DNA of 64,000 nucleotides. It comes from Typhlomys cinereus. Taxonomy: Eukaryota > Chordata > Mammalia > Rodentia > Platacanthomyidae. The stretch lies in NCBI GenBank assembly GCA_023101885.1, contig JALPQD010000241.1, positions 2,253,001 through 2,317,000 on the forward strand, in the 5' to 3' direction. This document shows positions 1 to 11,710 of the stretch, piece by piece. The notes beneath the pieces were generated by a model. It saw only the letters and a list, made by a program, of their open reading frames with translations. It did no database searches and had not been told where the DNA came from. Within the stretch, counting starts at the first letter, position 1. Each line of letters begins with the position of its first letter. Position numbers and translations under genes: made by a program.

Positions 1-1236
1 ATTGGAAACTTAACTCTGACAATAAATTGGTGGCTAGGCCATGTCTGAAACTTTCTTGACTGTTAATTTTACACCATTCTCATAAACATACCAAGCAAAA
101 CCAAGGGACTCCCAGGGGGTTGTGCGAAGCAACTCAGCAGTAGGGCAGATGGGGCTTAGGGCATCCTGGGGTTGCAGCTCTTGGAAGACTGAGTGGGGAC
201 CCAGTGGGGGTGGGGTGGGCAAGAACCAGAGGATTAGCTCTCCGGGAGTGCCAGAGACTTGCCAAGGCAGTATCTCTGAGATTTTTTTTAAGTGTATAGA
301 AACTGTAGAACTTGAATCAAGTCAGTCTTAAACCTTCTGTCACACAAAATGGAACCTACTCTCTCTATTAACATATAGATAAAAGGAGAAAGAGCTAGCA
401 TATCATTCTTTTCTCATTTAAGCTTAAGTTATACAACACTCAAATGTATTCTTGAAGTTATTTAAAAAAAACCCAAACATTCTGAGTTAAAAGTCTTTTT
501 TATTGCTAGTCTAATGGCTTTCCAAGAAGACAGCCACAGTCTCAGGGTATGGCTTCCAGACTGTTTCCTACGTGTTTACATAACTATGTGCGTTCCTATG
601 GAAACCCAGAATGTTAGTTGGTGTTTTCTTCCACTTACAGGAATGGTATCTTGATGTACTGAACTGGCCTCCCTGGGTCTCCAGCAGAGCTTGCTGCTTC
701 TATAGCCCTTAGCACTGGGAAGAGCAGTTGATTTGCCCTATGGCCCCCTCCCCCCACTTCACTCTCAGAGACAGATATTCTCAGTTTCTTGCTTCTCACA
801 CACCCGGCCTCCAGGCTTCCCAGATCTGGCTTCTTCATAGACATCTGTCTTTTCCTCTTTTTCTTCCTGTTAGAACTTAACCACATCTTTACCATTATAG
901 CCATTTGTAAGTGTAGAGTTCAGCCAGGGTTATTAAGTATTTTTGCATCATTGTGCAATCACACTGCCATGCAGCTCATTGGCTGAGACTTCATACCCCT
1001 TAAACACAAATTCTCCATTTCTTCCCTGACCCCAGCCCTTGGTTACCGCTATTTTCTTTTGTCCCATTGAACTTGATTATATGGGAACCTCATGTTAAGT
1101 GGAATCATATATGTGTTTTTTTTGTGATAGACATTTCATTTTGCATAATGTCTTCAAGATTTGTCCATACTATATTAACTATTTCAGTATTATACCAATG
1201 TATTAACATAATAGTAATATATAATATGGTAATATA
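1..1236. other. gene-free DNA
   Basis: I see no exon-like reading frame or recognisable repeat. The short open frames lack codon bias, domains or splice context. The 3' end (about 1195-1270) is very AT-rich and leads into a SINE tail. Confidence 0.5.
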
Positions 1237-1527
1237 ACTTTAAAAATTTTTTATTATTATTTATTCAATTGTGCATGTATTATGCATGTGTGCGAGTGTG
1301 TGTGTGTGTGTGTATAGAACCACCGACGAATGCGGGAACCACCATGGACCACCTTCGCCTTGTTTACTCTGCCCTGGGATTCACAGGCTCCGCCCTACCA
1401 GGACCAGAAACGCAGGCCGCCCTGGCTTCTGCCTGGCGTCTATACGTGGGGTCTTAGGATCCAAACTCAGGACCTTCCTTCTGCCTGCAAGGCAGAGGCT
1501 TAACCCCTGAGCCACCTCTCCAGCTCT
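1237..1527 (-). mobile_element. B2-superfamily (DIP-like) SINE, subfamily A
   Basis: Read on the minus strand it begins with a tRNA-like head (GCTGGAGAGGTGGCTCAGG, then a B-box-like GAGTTTGGATCC). A GC-rich body follows, with a segment matching the other copies (AGGCTCCGCCC on the plus strand), then a short TG/CA run and an AATTGAATAA-type A-rich tail. It is a polymerase III-type non-coding retroposon. AT-rich flanks obscure any target-site duplication (TSD). Confidence 0.8.
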
Positions 1528-1940
1528 ATATTATAGTATATCTATGTAACATTGGTTATTTTACTCTTCAGTTGTTTGAGTGGTAATTTGCTTCTCTGTA
1601 ATAAACACCCACTGCTCTGTCATCAGTACTGTAGAGGATTATGTCAGGGTTTAATCTATAGCAGAAGAAAATTATGTTCTTAGAAGAAAGATCAAAATAG
1701 TTGGGGCAAAGTTTTCCCAGTTAACCTGTAAACCTATAGAAAGAAGTAAAGTCACATGGCAAGCTTCAGCCTAGCTTAGCTAAATTCCTGTAGAAGTGAG
1801 TGGTCATAAATAACTGTTATATCAAACCACTGAGATGTTGGATAGTTCGTTATGTAGCAGGAGCTAACCAATACACATTGTTATCCGTCCTTTTTTCAAC
1901 ATTTCCTGCCTCTCTCATCATATTGTTACCATTTTAATTC
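1528..1940. other. gene-free DNA
   Basis: AT-rich single-copy-looking sequence between a SINE and an L1 3' end. No coding, RNA or regulatory element is recognised. Confidence 0.45.
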
Positions 1941-1955
1941 TTGCTCCACTGTTTT

Positions 1956-2907
1956 TTTTTTTTTTATTTCTTCCACTCATACAAAGTTGTAAGTACCCCA
2001 TTCCCCTCCCTCCTTCCACCCCTCCCTGGGCCCTCTTGCTCCCTTCCCCCTTTTCTTCTTCCTTTCCCCCCTCCCTCTCTTTCTCCCAGTGTCCTCTCCC
2101 CCCTCCCATTCTGGAGCATTCTTTAGTTTGCATGTCAAACTTCCCTCTGGGTCCTCCTCTCTGATGAGGTGTAAGGACTCAGTAGCATTGCCTAGAGCCC
2201 TTTCTTGTGCTCCCTTTTAGTATGGGAACACTATTGTGACTGTCAATCCCTTGCCTCTAAGGATCGCAGTGCCTGTGATCCATACTAGACTATGGGGGTT
2301 CAATGATATTTTGGTCATGCAAAGTCCTATTATGATTACGTCGTCTCTAACTTGTACGGAGTATCTTGCATATCATTGCTCCTCCCCATCTTTAGGCTTT
2401 TACAATTTTACCGCCCCCTCTTCCACAAATTTCCCTGAGCTTTAGGATGGGGAGAGATTAGGCTAGCCTGCTTTCAGGTAGTTGATATAGAATCTCTGAT
2501 TTTCTGAATTATGGTTTGTTGATTTTTTTTTCGGTTTTGCTGCTCCTGCACCACCCTTGGCTCCATCCTGATAGGTATTGGATGTTACCCCCTGGCCAGA
2601 GATTATTAAAATGGAGTCTTATTATAAGAGTAGATTCAAAGATAGATGGAATAAGAGTAGGAGACCGCTGTGAGGGGGGGTGTCAGTCTCCCATTTGCAG
2701 GATGGTAACCTTCTATCTGCCAGACTGTAGATATACAGAGATTTATCTTTGAGTGTCACTAAGTGGGTTTGGTACTAAGATCCACTGATTAGGGAGTACA
2801 TATGGTGCTTAATTTTCTGTGTCTGGGATACTTCACTCAAAATATTTTTTACTAATTCCATCCATTTTTCCTGGCAAATCTCATTAATTCATCATTTTTG
2901 ATGGCTG
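1956..2907 (-). mobile_element. 5'-truncated L1 (3' UTR plus ORF2 tail)
   Basis: On the plus strand it starts with a T-run, then the family's 3' terminal box (CCACTCATACAAA), a C/T-rich tract (the L1 polypurine tract seen in reverse), the full 3' UTR and about 100 bp of the ORF2 C-terminus, ending at ATTTTTGATGGCTG. A near-identical TSD flanks it: TTGCTCCACTGTTTT at 1941-1955 and TTGCTCCATTGTTTT at 2908-2922, one mismatch. This is a dead, target-primed reverse transcription product. Confidence 0.9.
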
Positions 2908-2922
2908 TTGCTCCATTGTTTT

Positions 2923-3839
2923 AAGACATCACTTCTCTCTTCCTCTTGCACACACATTTATTCTTACTTGTCTTCTACTAACAACTTTCCAACTCCTGAT
3001 TTTCATCAGATGCACTGTAACTTTTACACAAGAGGGTTCAATTTCACTAAGATTTTGTTTGTGTAATATTCTATTGCTGAAGATATCCCATGTCTTGGTC
3101 ACAGGACAAGGAGGAATCAAGTTAGAATGGAACTGGAAATTTCCTCCTCATTGTACCAAAAAGTACAATGTAGGCTGTTGGGAGGAAAAAAGCCATCAAC
3201 AGTTTTACCCAGCTGTGGATCCTGCGAGGTGTAATTGTAATCAATGTGGCAGGATGTGCCCATTGGTGCAATAGTGGAACAAATGCTATGGATACAACCA
3301 ACCACTTTCTGGTTGGATTTAAGGCCTGAACCTCTTGACTGGTACTATAAACCACACTAAGAGCCAGGGATGGGAGGTAATAGGCTGGGGGGGGATTACT
3401 GTTATTTTGTTAACTGAACATGCTTTTAAACTTCTAAATACTTTGCCTTTAAATTCTTTAAACCTATAGATTATTACAGTTCTCAGTGTTCATACGAGAA
3501 GCTTCTTTTTACATCGAGTGGCAGTTTACACAGAGAATTTCGACTGGTCAAAGTGTGGAGAATAAGTGACTGCAGAGTGTGCAGGTCTGAAAGGTCCATC
3601 TACATCCCTCCCACTGCATCCTCCAAGGCTCAGGTACCATTTCAGAAGAAGGAAGTGGAATAAAGCAAGAGCCAAAGGGTGGGAAGAAGTGTCACCAGAT
3701 GGTGTCTTCTGAATACAATAGGATTATTAGATCTGAAAACTCACTGCTGCGTTTACCTGTGCAAGATCTACACAAGATAGGGTCTGCCACCATTTCATCA
3801 TGGATGGGGAGAAAAGGTCATGAGAACCCACCCTTCCTT
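2923..3839. other. gene-free DNA
   Basis: Mixed-composition single-copy-looking sequence. Overlapping short frames on both strands show no domain or codon bias. Nothing functional is recognised. Confidence 0.45.
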
Positions 3840-3850
3840 GAGGTTAAATT

Positions 3851-3936
3851 TTTTTTATGTGTTTTTTTTATTATTTATTCAATTGTGCGTGTGTACATGT
3901 ATGCTCATGTGTGTATATGTGTATGTGTGTGTGTGT

Positions 3937-3983
<47 letters not shown>

Positions 3984-4192
3984 ACCACGGACAAATTCGG
4001 GAACCATCACGCACACCTCCACCTCCTCCTTGTTTACTCTGCCCCGGGATTCACAGGCTCCGCCCTACAAGGACCAGAAACGCAGGCCTCCCCCGCTTCC
4101 GCCCGGCGTCTGTACGTGGGGTCTAGGATCCGAACTCAGGACCTTCTGCCTGCAAGGCAGAGGCTTAACCCCTGAGCCACCTCTCCAGCCCC
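3851..4192 (-). mobile_element. DIP-like SINE, subfamily A, with long TG repeat
   Basis: Minus-strand SINE with tRNA-like head, GC-rich body, an expanded (TG)n at about 3921-3980 and a T-rich tail on the plus strand. An 11-bp TSD, GAGGTTAAATT, lies at 3840-3850 and 4193-4203. The perfect TSD and low divergence mark it as young. Confidence 0.9.
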
Positions 4193-4203
4193 GAGGTTAA
4201 ATT

Positions 4204-5474
4204 GATAGTTAAATGTGGCTGGGAAAAGGGACTCCACTTACTTCAAAGGTGTTGCCACTGATATATCACCTATGCTGCAGCAAGTACCCTGGCATATGCT
4301 AGGGGAGACAAACCTTATTGAACTCAGTGGAGCACATGCATGCACACATGCACGCTTACCTGCACGCATGCATGCACAAGGGTTCAGTGGTACAAGGAAG
4401 AAGAATGAAACAGTGAAAATTTTTATACTGTATGAAATTCTCAAAGAATGAAAAAAAAAAACCCCTAAAATTGAAAGATTTTGTTTGTAACAGGACTTGT
4501 AGAAAATTATTTCTAAGTCTTTAATGTCCCTATGGGGAAAATTGAGAAAAGAATTTTGTAGAACACCCACAGTTTCTCACGCACTGTTAGTGTGTGTTGC
4601 TTCCTGCAAACTAAATGATCTCAGATTATACACCCTCAGCCCCACCTGGGGACCAAAATGTGAGAAAGGTGGGATAGATTCAATATCTGAAGACTTCTTT
4701 ACTATTTCACTCAGCCCACTCCACGATCCCTTTTCACTGATAATGATAATGAGAGTGCAACTTCTCCTTTTCTGCTTCCCTCTCTTCTGCAAAAGTCCCA
4801 CAGCCCTCTTTCAGGGATGCCCTGTGATTCACGGCTACTGTACACCTCCCGTGCAAAACATCAAACTACCTATCTAGGCTTTTGGGTTGTTTACTTCTGA
4901 TCCTGCCACATGATGTCGCTGTTGAAACAGGCAGTTTTTGATGCTACTTAGAGCTCAGGCAAGCAGAGGATAACGTGGAATATAGGGATTCCGCAGCAGC
5001 TGCTACATCCCAATTTCAGTCTTCTGAGCAGGTCATGTCTACTTAAGTTTGTTCATGAGGGAAACGAAACTACAGGATCACTGTATGCACAGGAGAGAGA
5101 GACTCACATGCGTGCTCCTGGTGCAAGGCAAAAACTCAGTCCTATTTCTTGTGTAATCTCTCAGATCATCAAGTTTTCATATGGACAGCCACTACCACGT
5201 AGAAGAAGTACCCTTCCTCTTCCTGGCAATATTGGCTCGTGGATTCCTGCCACAGGCTCTGTGGGAGAGCCAGCTCTGCAAAAGCTTGGAGAATGTGTAA
5301 ACCCTGGACACACCTCTGCACTCTGGACTTGGGTGGTCTTACCTAGACTCAGGGCTTAGGCTGGAGTTTGGAAGTAGCCATAACTGAAGGACTGTTGAAA
5401 AAACATCAGCTGTCCACTTTCTCTTGTGCCTTAAGCCACATGCCAGGTCTTTAAAGGTAGTAAGAATTCTTGCA
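4204..5474. other. gene-free DNA with a purine-pyrimidine alternating patch
   Basis: Mostly featureless sequence. At about 4334-4380 there is an alternating CATGCATGCACACATGC-type patch, a possible Z-DNA-prone or slippage-derived segment. No exon is supported. Confidence 0.45.
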
Positions 5475-5572
5475 GCCAGACATGCTGATATCTATCTGTA
5501 ATCCTAGCAATCGAGGTGGGGGGCTGAAGCAAGAAGATTATGAGCCCAAGGTCAGTCTTGCCTGTATAGCAA
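5475..5572 (+). mobile_element. B1 SINE fragment
   Basis: It contains the B1 hallmarks CTGTAATCCTAGCAAT..GAGG, GAAGCAAGAAGATTATGAG and AAGGTCAGTCTTGCC, corresponding to the 7SL-derived body. It is diverged and followed directly by (CA)n in place of an A-tail. Confidence 0.75.
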
Positions 5573-5573
5573 G

Positions 5574-5621
<48 letters not shown>
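5573..5621. repeat. (CA)n microsatellite
   Basis: About 24 CA units at the 3' end of the B1 fragment, probably grown from the SINE tail. Confidence 0.95.
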
Positions 5622-5627
<6 letters not shown>

Positions 5628-5635
5628 AATATAAA

Positions 5636-5696
5636 TGACTTGCGGATGGAGCTTAGTGGTAAAATGTTTGATTACCATTTCAGGCCCTGGGTTTGG
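5636..5696 (+). mobile_element. ID-like SINE head fragment
   Basis: GGATGGAGCTTAGTGGTAAAA..GGCCCTGGGTTT matches the tRNA-Ala/BC1-like head of ID elements. It is short and diverged. Confidence 0.55.
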
Positions 5697-6384
5697 CTAT
5701 CTTTATGGAAACTAAAAAAGTTAAAAGACCTGTCAAAGGGGAAAAGGGGCATAAAACATAAAGAGGTGTCTAAGATAAATAGTTTAATCAAGAAGGCAAA
5801 CTGCCACACTAGATATATAGCACCACTCTAATTCCCGTTTTTCTCTATAGCCTGAATTTAATTCATAGCTATACGTTGCATAGTGATGCTTCACTCAACA
5901 GAAGGCTGAACATTGCTGGTGGAGCTGGAAAATTCTTGACACTGAGCGACCTTATAAGTGTTCTAATGTTGTACCATTGTACCTTCACGTGTTTGTAGTG
6001 ATACTGGTGGAAATAAACCTACCAAACTGCCTGTCATAAAAAGTATAACAACATGATTATGTACAGTGCATGATGTTTGAAAATGATGATAAATGGAAAC
6101 GCTGTGGTTTTATCCATTTTACTATGCTATATTGAGTTTCATATTTATATGTACCTATGTGAATGCCTGTATGTGCATGGCCCATTCAGACCTATGTTTG
6201 TGTAGCACACTCTTCGTGTTCACATCATGATGAAATTCTCTAGTAACTCAGTGTTCATACCAAGTCCTTTGACTAAATGATACATGACTGTGTTGAGCAC
6301 CAGTCCAGTGACTTCACTGTCCTCCTGGCCCTGAAGCCTAATGCTCACGAGGGATTAAAGTAAATCCAGAGATGCTGACTTTTG
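5697..6384. other. gene-free DNA
   Basis: AT-rich sequence with no recognised exon, RNA gene or repeat. Confidence 0.4.
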
Positions 6385-6476
6385 TTCATTTGTTTCTGCG
6401 GTACTGGGAACTGAACCTAGGGTCTGTAGTATGCTAAGCAAGTATTCTGCTCTACTGAGCTTCCTCGCTGCCCAAG
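6385..6476 (-). mobile_element. ID SINE
   Basis: The plus strand reads GCGGTACTGGGAACTGAACC..AGGGTCTGTAGTATGCTAAGC..CTACTGAGC, the reverse complement of an ID element head with its B and A boxes. Diverged. Confidence 0.65.
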
Positions 6477-6730
6477 ATGCTCACTTTTGAAAACAGTTCG
6501 TCCCTGAATCCTGTATCCATGAGCTTGGTAACTCAGGATACACATGCCTCTTTATTGGAAAGAAAAATTTAAAATCTTCTAAATATGCATGAGACTATTT
6601 TAGTGGATTTATTTCCTGCACTAATTAGAATGATATTGGACTTCTGAAACAGACTAATACCACTTCTCAGAAGATTAACATAATAAAAAACATGTTTCTA
6701 TCTCAGATATCTCATTACAATGGTTAAGGT

Positions 6731-7026
6731 ATATTTTATTTTATTTTATTTTATTTTATTTTATTTGGTGTTTGTGTTTGCGTGTGTGAGTCAGAGGGCA
6801 CTGTATGTCTCTGTGGAGGGGGCCAAGGGTGACTACAGGAATCATCTTGGATCACTTCTACCTCCTTTTTTTTGGTTAGCTCTGGGATTTCCCAGGCTCC
6901 GCCCACTAGGGCAGGAAATGCAGGCTGCTGCAGATTCTGCCTGGCTTTTACGTGGGACCTGGGATCTGCACTCAGGACCTTCTGCTTGTGAGGCAGAATC
7001 TTAACACCTGAGCCATCTTTCCAGCC
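6731..7026 (-). mobile_element. DIP-like SINE, subfamily B
   Basis: Minus-strand SINE. On the plus strand a (TTTTA)n tail at about 6731-6766 leads into a short TG-rich run, CAGAGGGCACTG, the conserved GGGATTTCCCAGGCTCCGCCC block and a tRNA-like head ending TGAGCCATCTTTCCAGCC. The pentamer tail has grown in place of a plain A-tail. Possible weak TSD around TGGTTA(A)GG. Confidence 0.85.
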
Positions 7027-7555
7027 TTGGTTAGGAAACTTTCAATGTGGATATTCAGAACCTCGATGCCTTCTCTCTTGTGATTGTGCCCTCTGCCTGG
7101 CTCCTGGAGTCCCTTTCATTCAGTGGATGGGGGTGGGAAGAGAGCCTAAGTGGAAGAAACACGTGCTCCTTAATTACTGGCCTAATGAGACAACAGCATT
7201 TCAGAACTAGTCCTGGGGCTGGAATGCTGTCCCTTCTGGGAGCTTCTTCTTTGAACAAAGCAGCACTCACAGTGAGATTTCTGATGGTCAGTTAACCATT
7301 TCTAAATGCATACTCATGACCCATGATTTTGGAATCCGGGAGATTTTAATACTTGATCTCATCAAAGTCACTTTTCAGTTTCAGAAGTGGACAATTCATG
7401 AATGAGAAACTATTGGGATCAAAAAAGAGAGCCAGCCAAGACTGAGATCAGGTTCCTGAGGCTTAGCTTGCTTAAACACTGATCTGCAGATGGTTGGTGA
7501 CATTGGTTGGTAGCAAGTCCATCAACAAATTCTGAGATGCAACATTCCTGCATGG
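7027..7555. other. gene-free DNA
   Basis: Ordinary composition. Nothing recognised beyond chance open frames. Confidence 0.4.
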
Positions 7556-7723
7556 ATTTTATTTATTCATTTTTAATTTAAGTTTTATTCTTTCAGTGTT
7601 TCTTACCTGAATAAATTAAATTTCTATTATTTTCACCCCTTATTACACAATCCCATATCCTCTCCTTTTCTCACTACGAACCTTCTCTCTTCTTTCCTAT
7701 CAGTCTCAATCAAGGGAAGCATC

Positions 7724-7771
<48 letters not shown>

Positions 7772-8163
7772 CCACAGAGCTGCATCTAGCTTGCCTTTGA
7801 TGCCTTGGGCACCTGCTGGAGCATGGATCATCTATATCAGTGGCCACACCACTGAGGAAAGCAGCTCTATTCCCCCATCTGGCATTAACCTTAATGTTTT
7901 CTCAGGGAAGCATGGAGCCTTTTGAGATCTTTTCCCATCCACGGTGAAATGTTGATAGGCCAAATCTTGCTCAGGGATTATGCACACATAGCTGCAGTGA
8001 GTTCATGGATGCCACAGCCTTGCCATGTCCAGAAGTCACCATCTGGTTGCATTCACCCTTCTTTCAGGCTTTTACATTCTTACTGCCCCCCACACTCCCA
8101 TGATATTACCTGAGCCTTGGGGTGGGAGTGATTCAGACATTATTTTAGGGTAGTATAGCAGTT
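7556..8163 (-). mobile_element. old rodent L1 3' UTR copy (part 1)
   Basis: Its order matches the young L1 3' UTRs in reverse: T-rich start, C/T-rich tract, then a block near 8085-8140 (CTTACTGCCCCCCACACTCCC..CCTGAGCCTTGGGGTGGGAG) homologous to the young copies' TTACCGCCCCCTCTTCCGC..CCCTGAGCTTCAGGATGGGG. Related to the copy at 13095-13990. A (TG)n lies inside at 7724-7770. Probably an Lx-age L1. Confidence 0.6.
7724..7770. repeat. (TG)n microsatellite
   Basis: About 23 uninterrupted TG units inside the old L1 3' UTR copy. Confidence 0.95.
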
Positions 8164-8600
8164 TGCTTGCATGATTGCTGGTAAAATCACCATCTAACGG
8201 CTTGAGGGAACAAGGGGTTTGTTTATTCTCTTACGATTGTGTGGTTACAGTTCTTAGTCTAGCTTGGCAGGAGAGCATGCACTATCACCAAACATCGAGG
8301 GAACTGGCCACACTATAGCTATGTAACAGCTGAGAGAGGGAGGGTCCTTACTTGCCAGACCATCTGGCCAAGTGTACACAAGGGTGCCTCTTTCTCAAAC
8401 ATCCCTCCATTTTAATCACCTGCCTGGGGACTAGTCCCGTAGGCTGGGCCTTTTCCATCAGCTAGATGATCTCCCGCAGGTTCACTTAGGGCTGAACTCA
8501 ACTATGAATTCTCTACAACTGTGTGCAGAGCTCAAACCTTCAACTTTCAAGTTTGTACATGTATGTAACTATGACAGAGAATTACACATTATGTTTTTGT
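8164..8600. other. unassigned insertion splitting the old L1 copy
   Basis: In the sister copy at 13095-13990 the blocks ending near 8163 and resuming near 8620 (GTGATTCTCTGTATTAAATACC) are almost adjacent, so about 430 bp here is extra. It contains GGTTTGTTTATTCTC..GGTTACAGTTC, reminiscent of rodent LTR-type repeats, but I cannot assign a family. Confidence 0.4.
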
Positions 8601-8770
8601 TTTTTTTTTTTGCATTTTGACCTGTTGTGATTCTCTGTATTAAATACCTTCCATTGCAAAAGGAAGCTTCTAGGTCAAGTGCTTAGCGGTACTCTAATCT
8701 ATGGCTATGATGATAAATGCTTAGAAAGAAGCTTGATATCAAGTCCTTATAGTTAAACCTTAAAAGTTTG
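8601..8770 (-). mobile_element. old rodent L1 3' UTR copy (part 2)
   Basis: TTGTGATTCTCTGTATTAAA..TTCCATTGCAAAAGGAAGCTTC parallels 13680-13740 (CTGCATTAAATAACTTTCACTGCAAATAGATGCTTC). It is the continuation of the element begun at 7556. Confidence 0.5.
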
Positions 8771-9693
8771 TCCCTTTGCCCACCACAGCCTATGTCCTGA
8801 TCTTGGGTTCTTGGCCTGATCTGCAGATGGCTAGCATATCAGGAATATGTTCCTTTTTGAAAAGTGGGTCTTAAATCCTATCAGATATCAGTTGGTTACT
8901 CTTGCATGGGTTTTAATAATGCCAATGTAAGATGCATTTCCAAGAGGTACTAGTGTAATCTAACAACTTTTATTGTATAAGAAGTGGTTTTACTCTGCTA
9001 GTGGGATTTTAAATGGCATAGGTTTTAGTGTAGAATACACTCTCTCAAAGTTTAGGATGTGGACATCCTGTGACTCAGGGATTCCATCAGAATGATTGAA
9101 AAAGACTTATTTCCTAATCAACAATCTCATGCAGTCAAGCAGTGACAATAACTACATATTTAAATGACTCCTAGTGACTTTGCTTTTCAACGAGATATCT
9201 GAAGAGCAGAAGAAATTGACTTAGTTTATAGGAGCGAGAAATCACTTCTTAATGAATGGACCGGAATGCACATATCAGTAACAAGTTTCTGAAAGAGAGA
9301 GGCCCTCACCTGCTCACCTCACTAAGTTCTCCAAGTAAGAAATGGTTAAACAGTTCAGTAGAGAGAAGAATCACCTGAATGCATCTCACATCCTTCTCCC
9401 AGCACCTCACATGATGTGCTGCTCACTCTACACTGACATTTTAACCAGCTATAAAAAAAACAAACAGAAGTATTGATTCAGGAAGACTGGAGAAACATAG
9501 CAAAATTCACCTGTCACAGGAAAAGTGGAGATTTTCACATCATGTTTTGCTTCCCACCATGGCTATTTTAGTAGTATAACAGGAGTACAGGATTGTGCAT
9601 AGCCATTCATAACAAACTTTCTCTCATATGGCCATGTCTCTGAAAGTTTCACTTCTTCAGGATATGCTGGAAATACAAAAATGTGTATAAAAT
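8771..9693. other. gene-free DNA, possible ancient L1 scrap
   Basis: A stretch near 8985-9090 (CTGCTAGTGGGATTTTAAATGG..) faintly resembles the ORF2/3' junction of ancient mammalian L1s. The rest is unassigned. Confidence 0.35.
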
Positions 9694-9708
9694 AAAGAAG
9701 GGCATTAG

Positions 9709-10109
9709 CATCCACACAAGTTAGTGCCGAAGCAATCATAATTGGACTTTGCATGCCCTGCGCAATGTCCCACACACTATTGACTCCACAAAGTCTAGCA
9801 TTTGCTAAAGGCACCAAGATCCTTGGAGGCAAGGAATTGACAGCCATAGTAGTGTTCCTATGCTTAAGGGGAACACAGGAAAGGGTTCAGGGAAATGCCA
9901 CTGGGTCCTTGTACGTCATCAGAGAGGAGGGCCCAGAGGAGAGTCTGGCATGCACATTAAAGAATTCTCTGGGGTTTAGGAGGGGAGGCACTGGGGAATG
10001 GGGAGGGAGGGGTGAGGGGAGGGGGAGCAGGAGGGTGGGGGGAGGAGGAGGGAGGGAAGGAACCAGTGTACCTATTAAGTTTGTATGAGCAGAAATAATA
10101 ATAATAAAA
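9709..10109 (+). mobile_element. 5'-truncated L1 3' UTR
   Basis: Plus-strand 3' UTR of the same L1 lineage as the full-length copies, with a G/A-rich polypurine tract at about 9975-10062, the terminal box GTACCTATTAAGTTTGTATGAG and an AATAATAATAAAAA tail. A 15-bp TSD with one mismatch: AAAGAAGGGCATTAG at 9694-9708 and AAAGAAGGTCATTAG at 10110-10124. Confidence 0.92.
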
Positions 10110-10124
10110 AAAGAAGGTCATTAG

Positions 10125-11339
10125 GAATGGAAACGCCTAATAGACTGAGTCCACGGGGTTTCTGCGAGGCTTTCTCAAAGTGTCACTCTGAAGTGAAGGA
10201 GATGGGACCAGGGACAAGCTTGACAGCCACTTTTCAGTGACCTGTTTCCTCCAACTTGACTGTCCCCTTCCTAAAGTTTCCAGAACCTTCCAAGATTATG
10301 CCAGTGGCTGGGGATCAAGTAAGCTTCAGGGGAGGGCATTTCATATTCCAACTATTATCATATGCTGTTTTCCAAAAAGAATGTTACCCATTAGAACATT
10401 AGTCATGCTCTCTAGAAGCAGGCATGAGGGCATCAGCAAGATATAGAATGGTAGCTTACTATAGATTTAACAGTGAGGTAGGAAGCAGGAAAAAATGATA
10501 AAAATAGACACATGGATTTTAAAAAAGAGCAACTTACAAAAGCATGCCAGAGTTGAGCACTTTAGCATGGAGGCAGAGATCTCCGCACATGCCAATAACC
10601 CCTGAGACTATGGCTCTGTCAGGGTACTGACTCATAATAGCTGTCCAAATAATGTTAATATATTCAGTTTAATAAAACAGGTGGGAGATCTTTAGTGCCT
10701 GCGCTGAGCATGCTGATGGCAGGGGTTGACATCTGTGATGAGAAGATATCTCTGCACTCTGCCCCTGTGTATAGAGGCAGAGTTTATGTGGGAAAGAACA
10801 TACACTTAGGAGACCTAGACTCTGGGGTCCAATTTCAGTTGTGCCACCCCGTGACCCTGGAGAGTTTTAAATCTTCAGTGTCTCCTTAGGGGATGACAGT
10901 GCCTACCATTCTGAGTGCTAAAAACACTCAGTAAAAATGCTTGTGAAGTGTCTGAAGACAATAAATGATAGTTCTCATTGCAAGAGTAAACAAATAATAA
11001 ATAATTTATAATAATCAAACACTGTCTACAGTTATGATGCATTGATGGTATGGTAATCAATTAATTATAGCTTTTATTAATGGTCTGGCATCCTAATATT
11101 TATATGTTTTGATATTTTGGCATTTGAAAAATGGAAAGGCAGTTATTTTTGGGGGGGACAAAATGGAGAAGGGAAGATGTTTCTTACCAAATGGTCCTAA
11201 GGATTGGAAAAGAACAGGAAAGGTTAAAAGTAAATGAGCCTGATATTAAATGACAGGTGACTTTACAATATTGCTGAATTTCCTAAGCCCAGAAGTTATC
11301 ACACGCATTGTTTGTTCTTTTTCTTTTTTTTCCCCACAG
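10125..11339. other. gene-free DNA with a possible MIR
   Basis: Mostly unassigned. At about 10813-10950 the layout AGACCTAGACTCTGG..TTCAGTTGTGCCACC..GTGACCCTGG..TCTTCAGTGTCTCC resembles a MIR SINE, plus strand. No exon supported. Confidence 0.4.
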
Positions 11340-11575
11340 GCACATGTATGTGTGCGTTTGTGTAGAAGAGGGCGCTTGAACATGTGTACTGGCAGAGACC
11401 CAAAGGTAATATCAGGAATCGTCCTGAATTGCTCTCCCAATTAATTGCTTTGCTCTGGGGTTTCCCAGGCCTTGCCTTATCTGCCCAGTGTTTTTACGTG
11501 GGATCTGGGGATCTGAACTCGGGTCCTTTTATTTTCTGGATAAAGGCTCTAACCCTTCAGTCCTCTCTCCAGGCT
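11340..11575 (-). mobile_element. old DIP-like SINE, subfamily B
   Basis: Minus-strand copy with AGAGGGCGCTTG, GGGTTTCCCAGGC, ACGTGGGATCTGG..GATCTGAACTCGGG and CTCTCCAGGC. It is clearly more diverged than the other members. Confidence 0.7.
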
Positions 11576-11579
11576 GCTT

Positions 11580-11710
11580 GTCCTGTTGTTTTAGGGCATG
11601 ATCTCTTTTAGTCCAGGGTGGCCTCGAACTTGCTATGTAGTAAAAGATGCTATCCTGCCTCCACTTTCCAAGTGGAGTGCCACTCAGCATGTGCCACTCT
11701 GCCTGACTTT
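11580..11710 (-). mobile_element. B1 SINE
   Basis: Plus strand reads CCAGGGTGGCCTCGAACTTGC..CCTGCCTCCACTTTCCAAGTGGAGTGCC..ATGTGCCACTCTGCCTGAC, the reverse complement of B1 (7SL-derived). Confidence 0.8.

Noticed and set aside
1237..1527. Functional tRNA genes in the SINE heads
   Set aside because: A and B box-like motifs are present, but the sequences continue into SINE bodies and lack a proper cloverleaf 3' half.
3699..4200. Open frames with poly(Cys-Val) stretches
   Set aside because: They are read-through of a (TG)n microsatellite inside a SINE. The same pattern recurs at 5431, 7725, 15725, 52515 and 58116.
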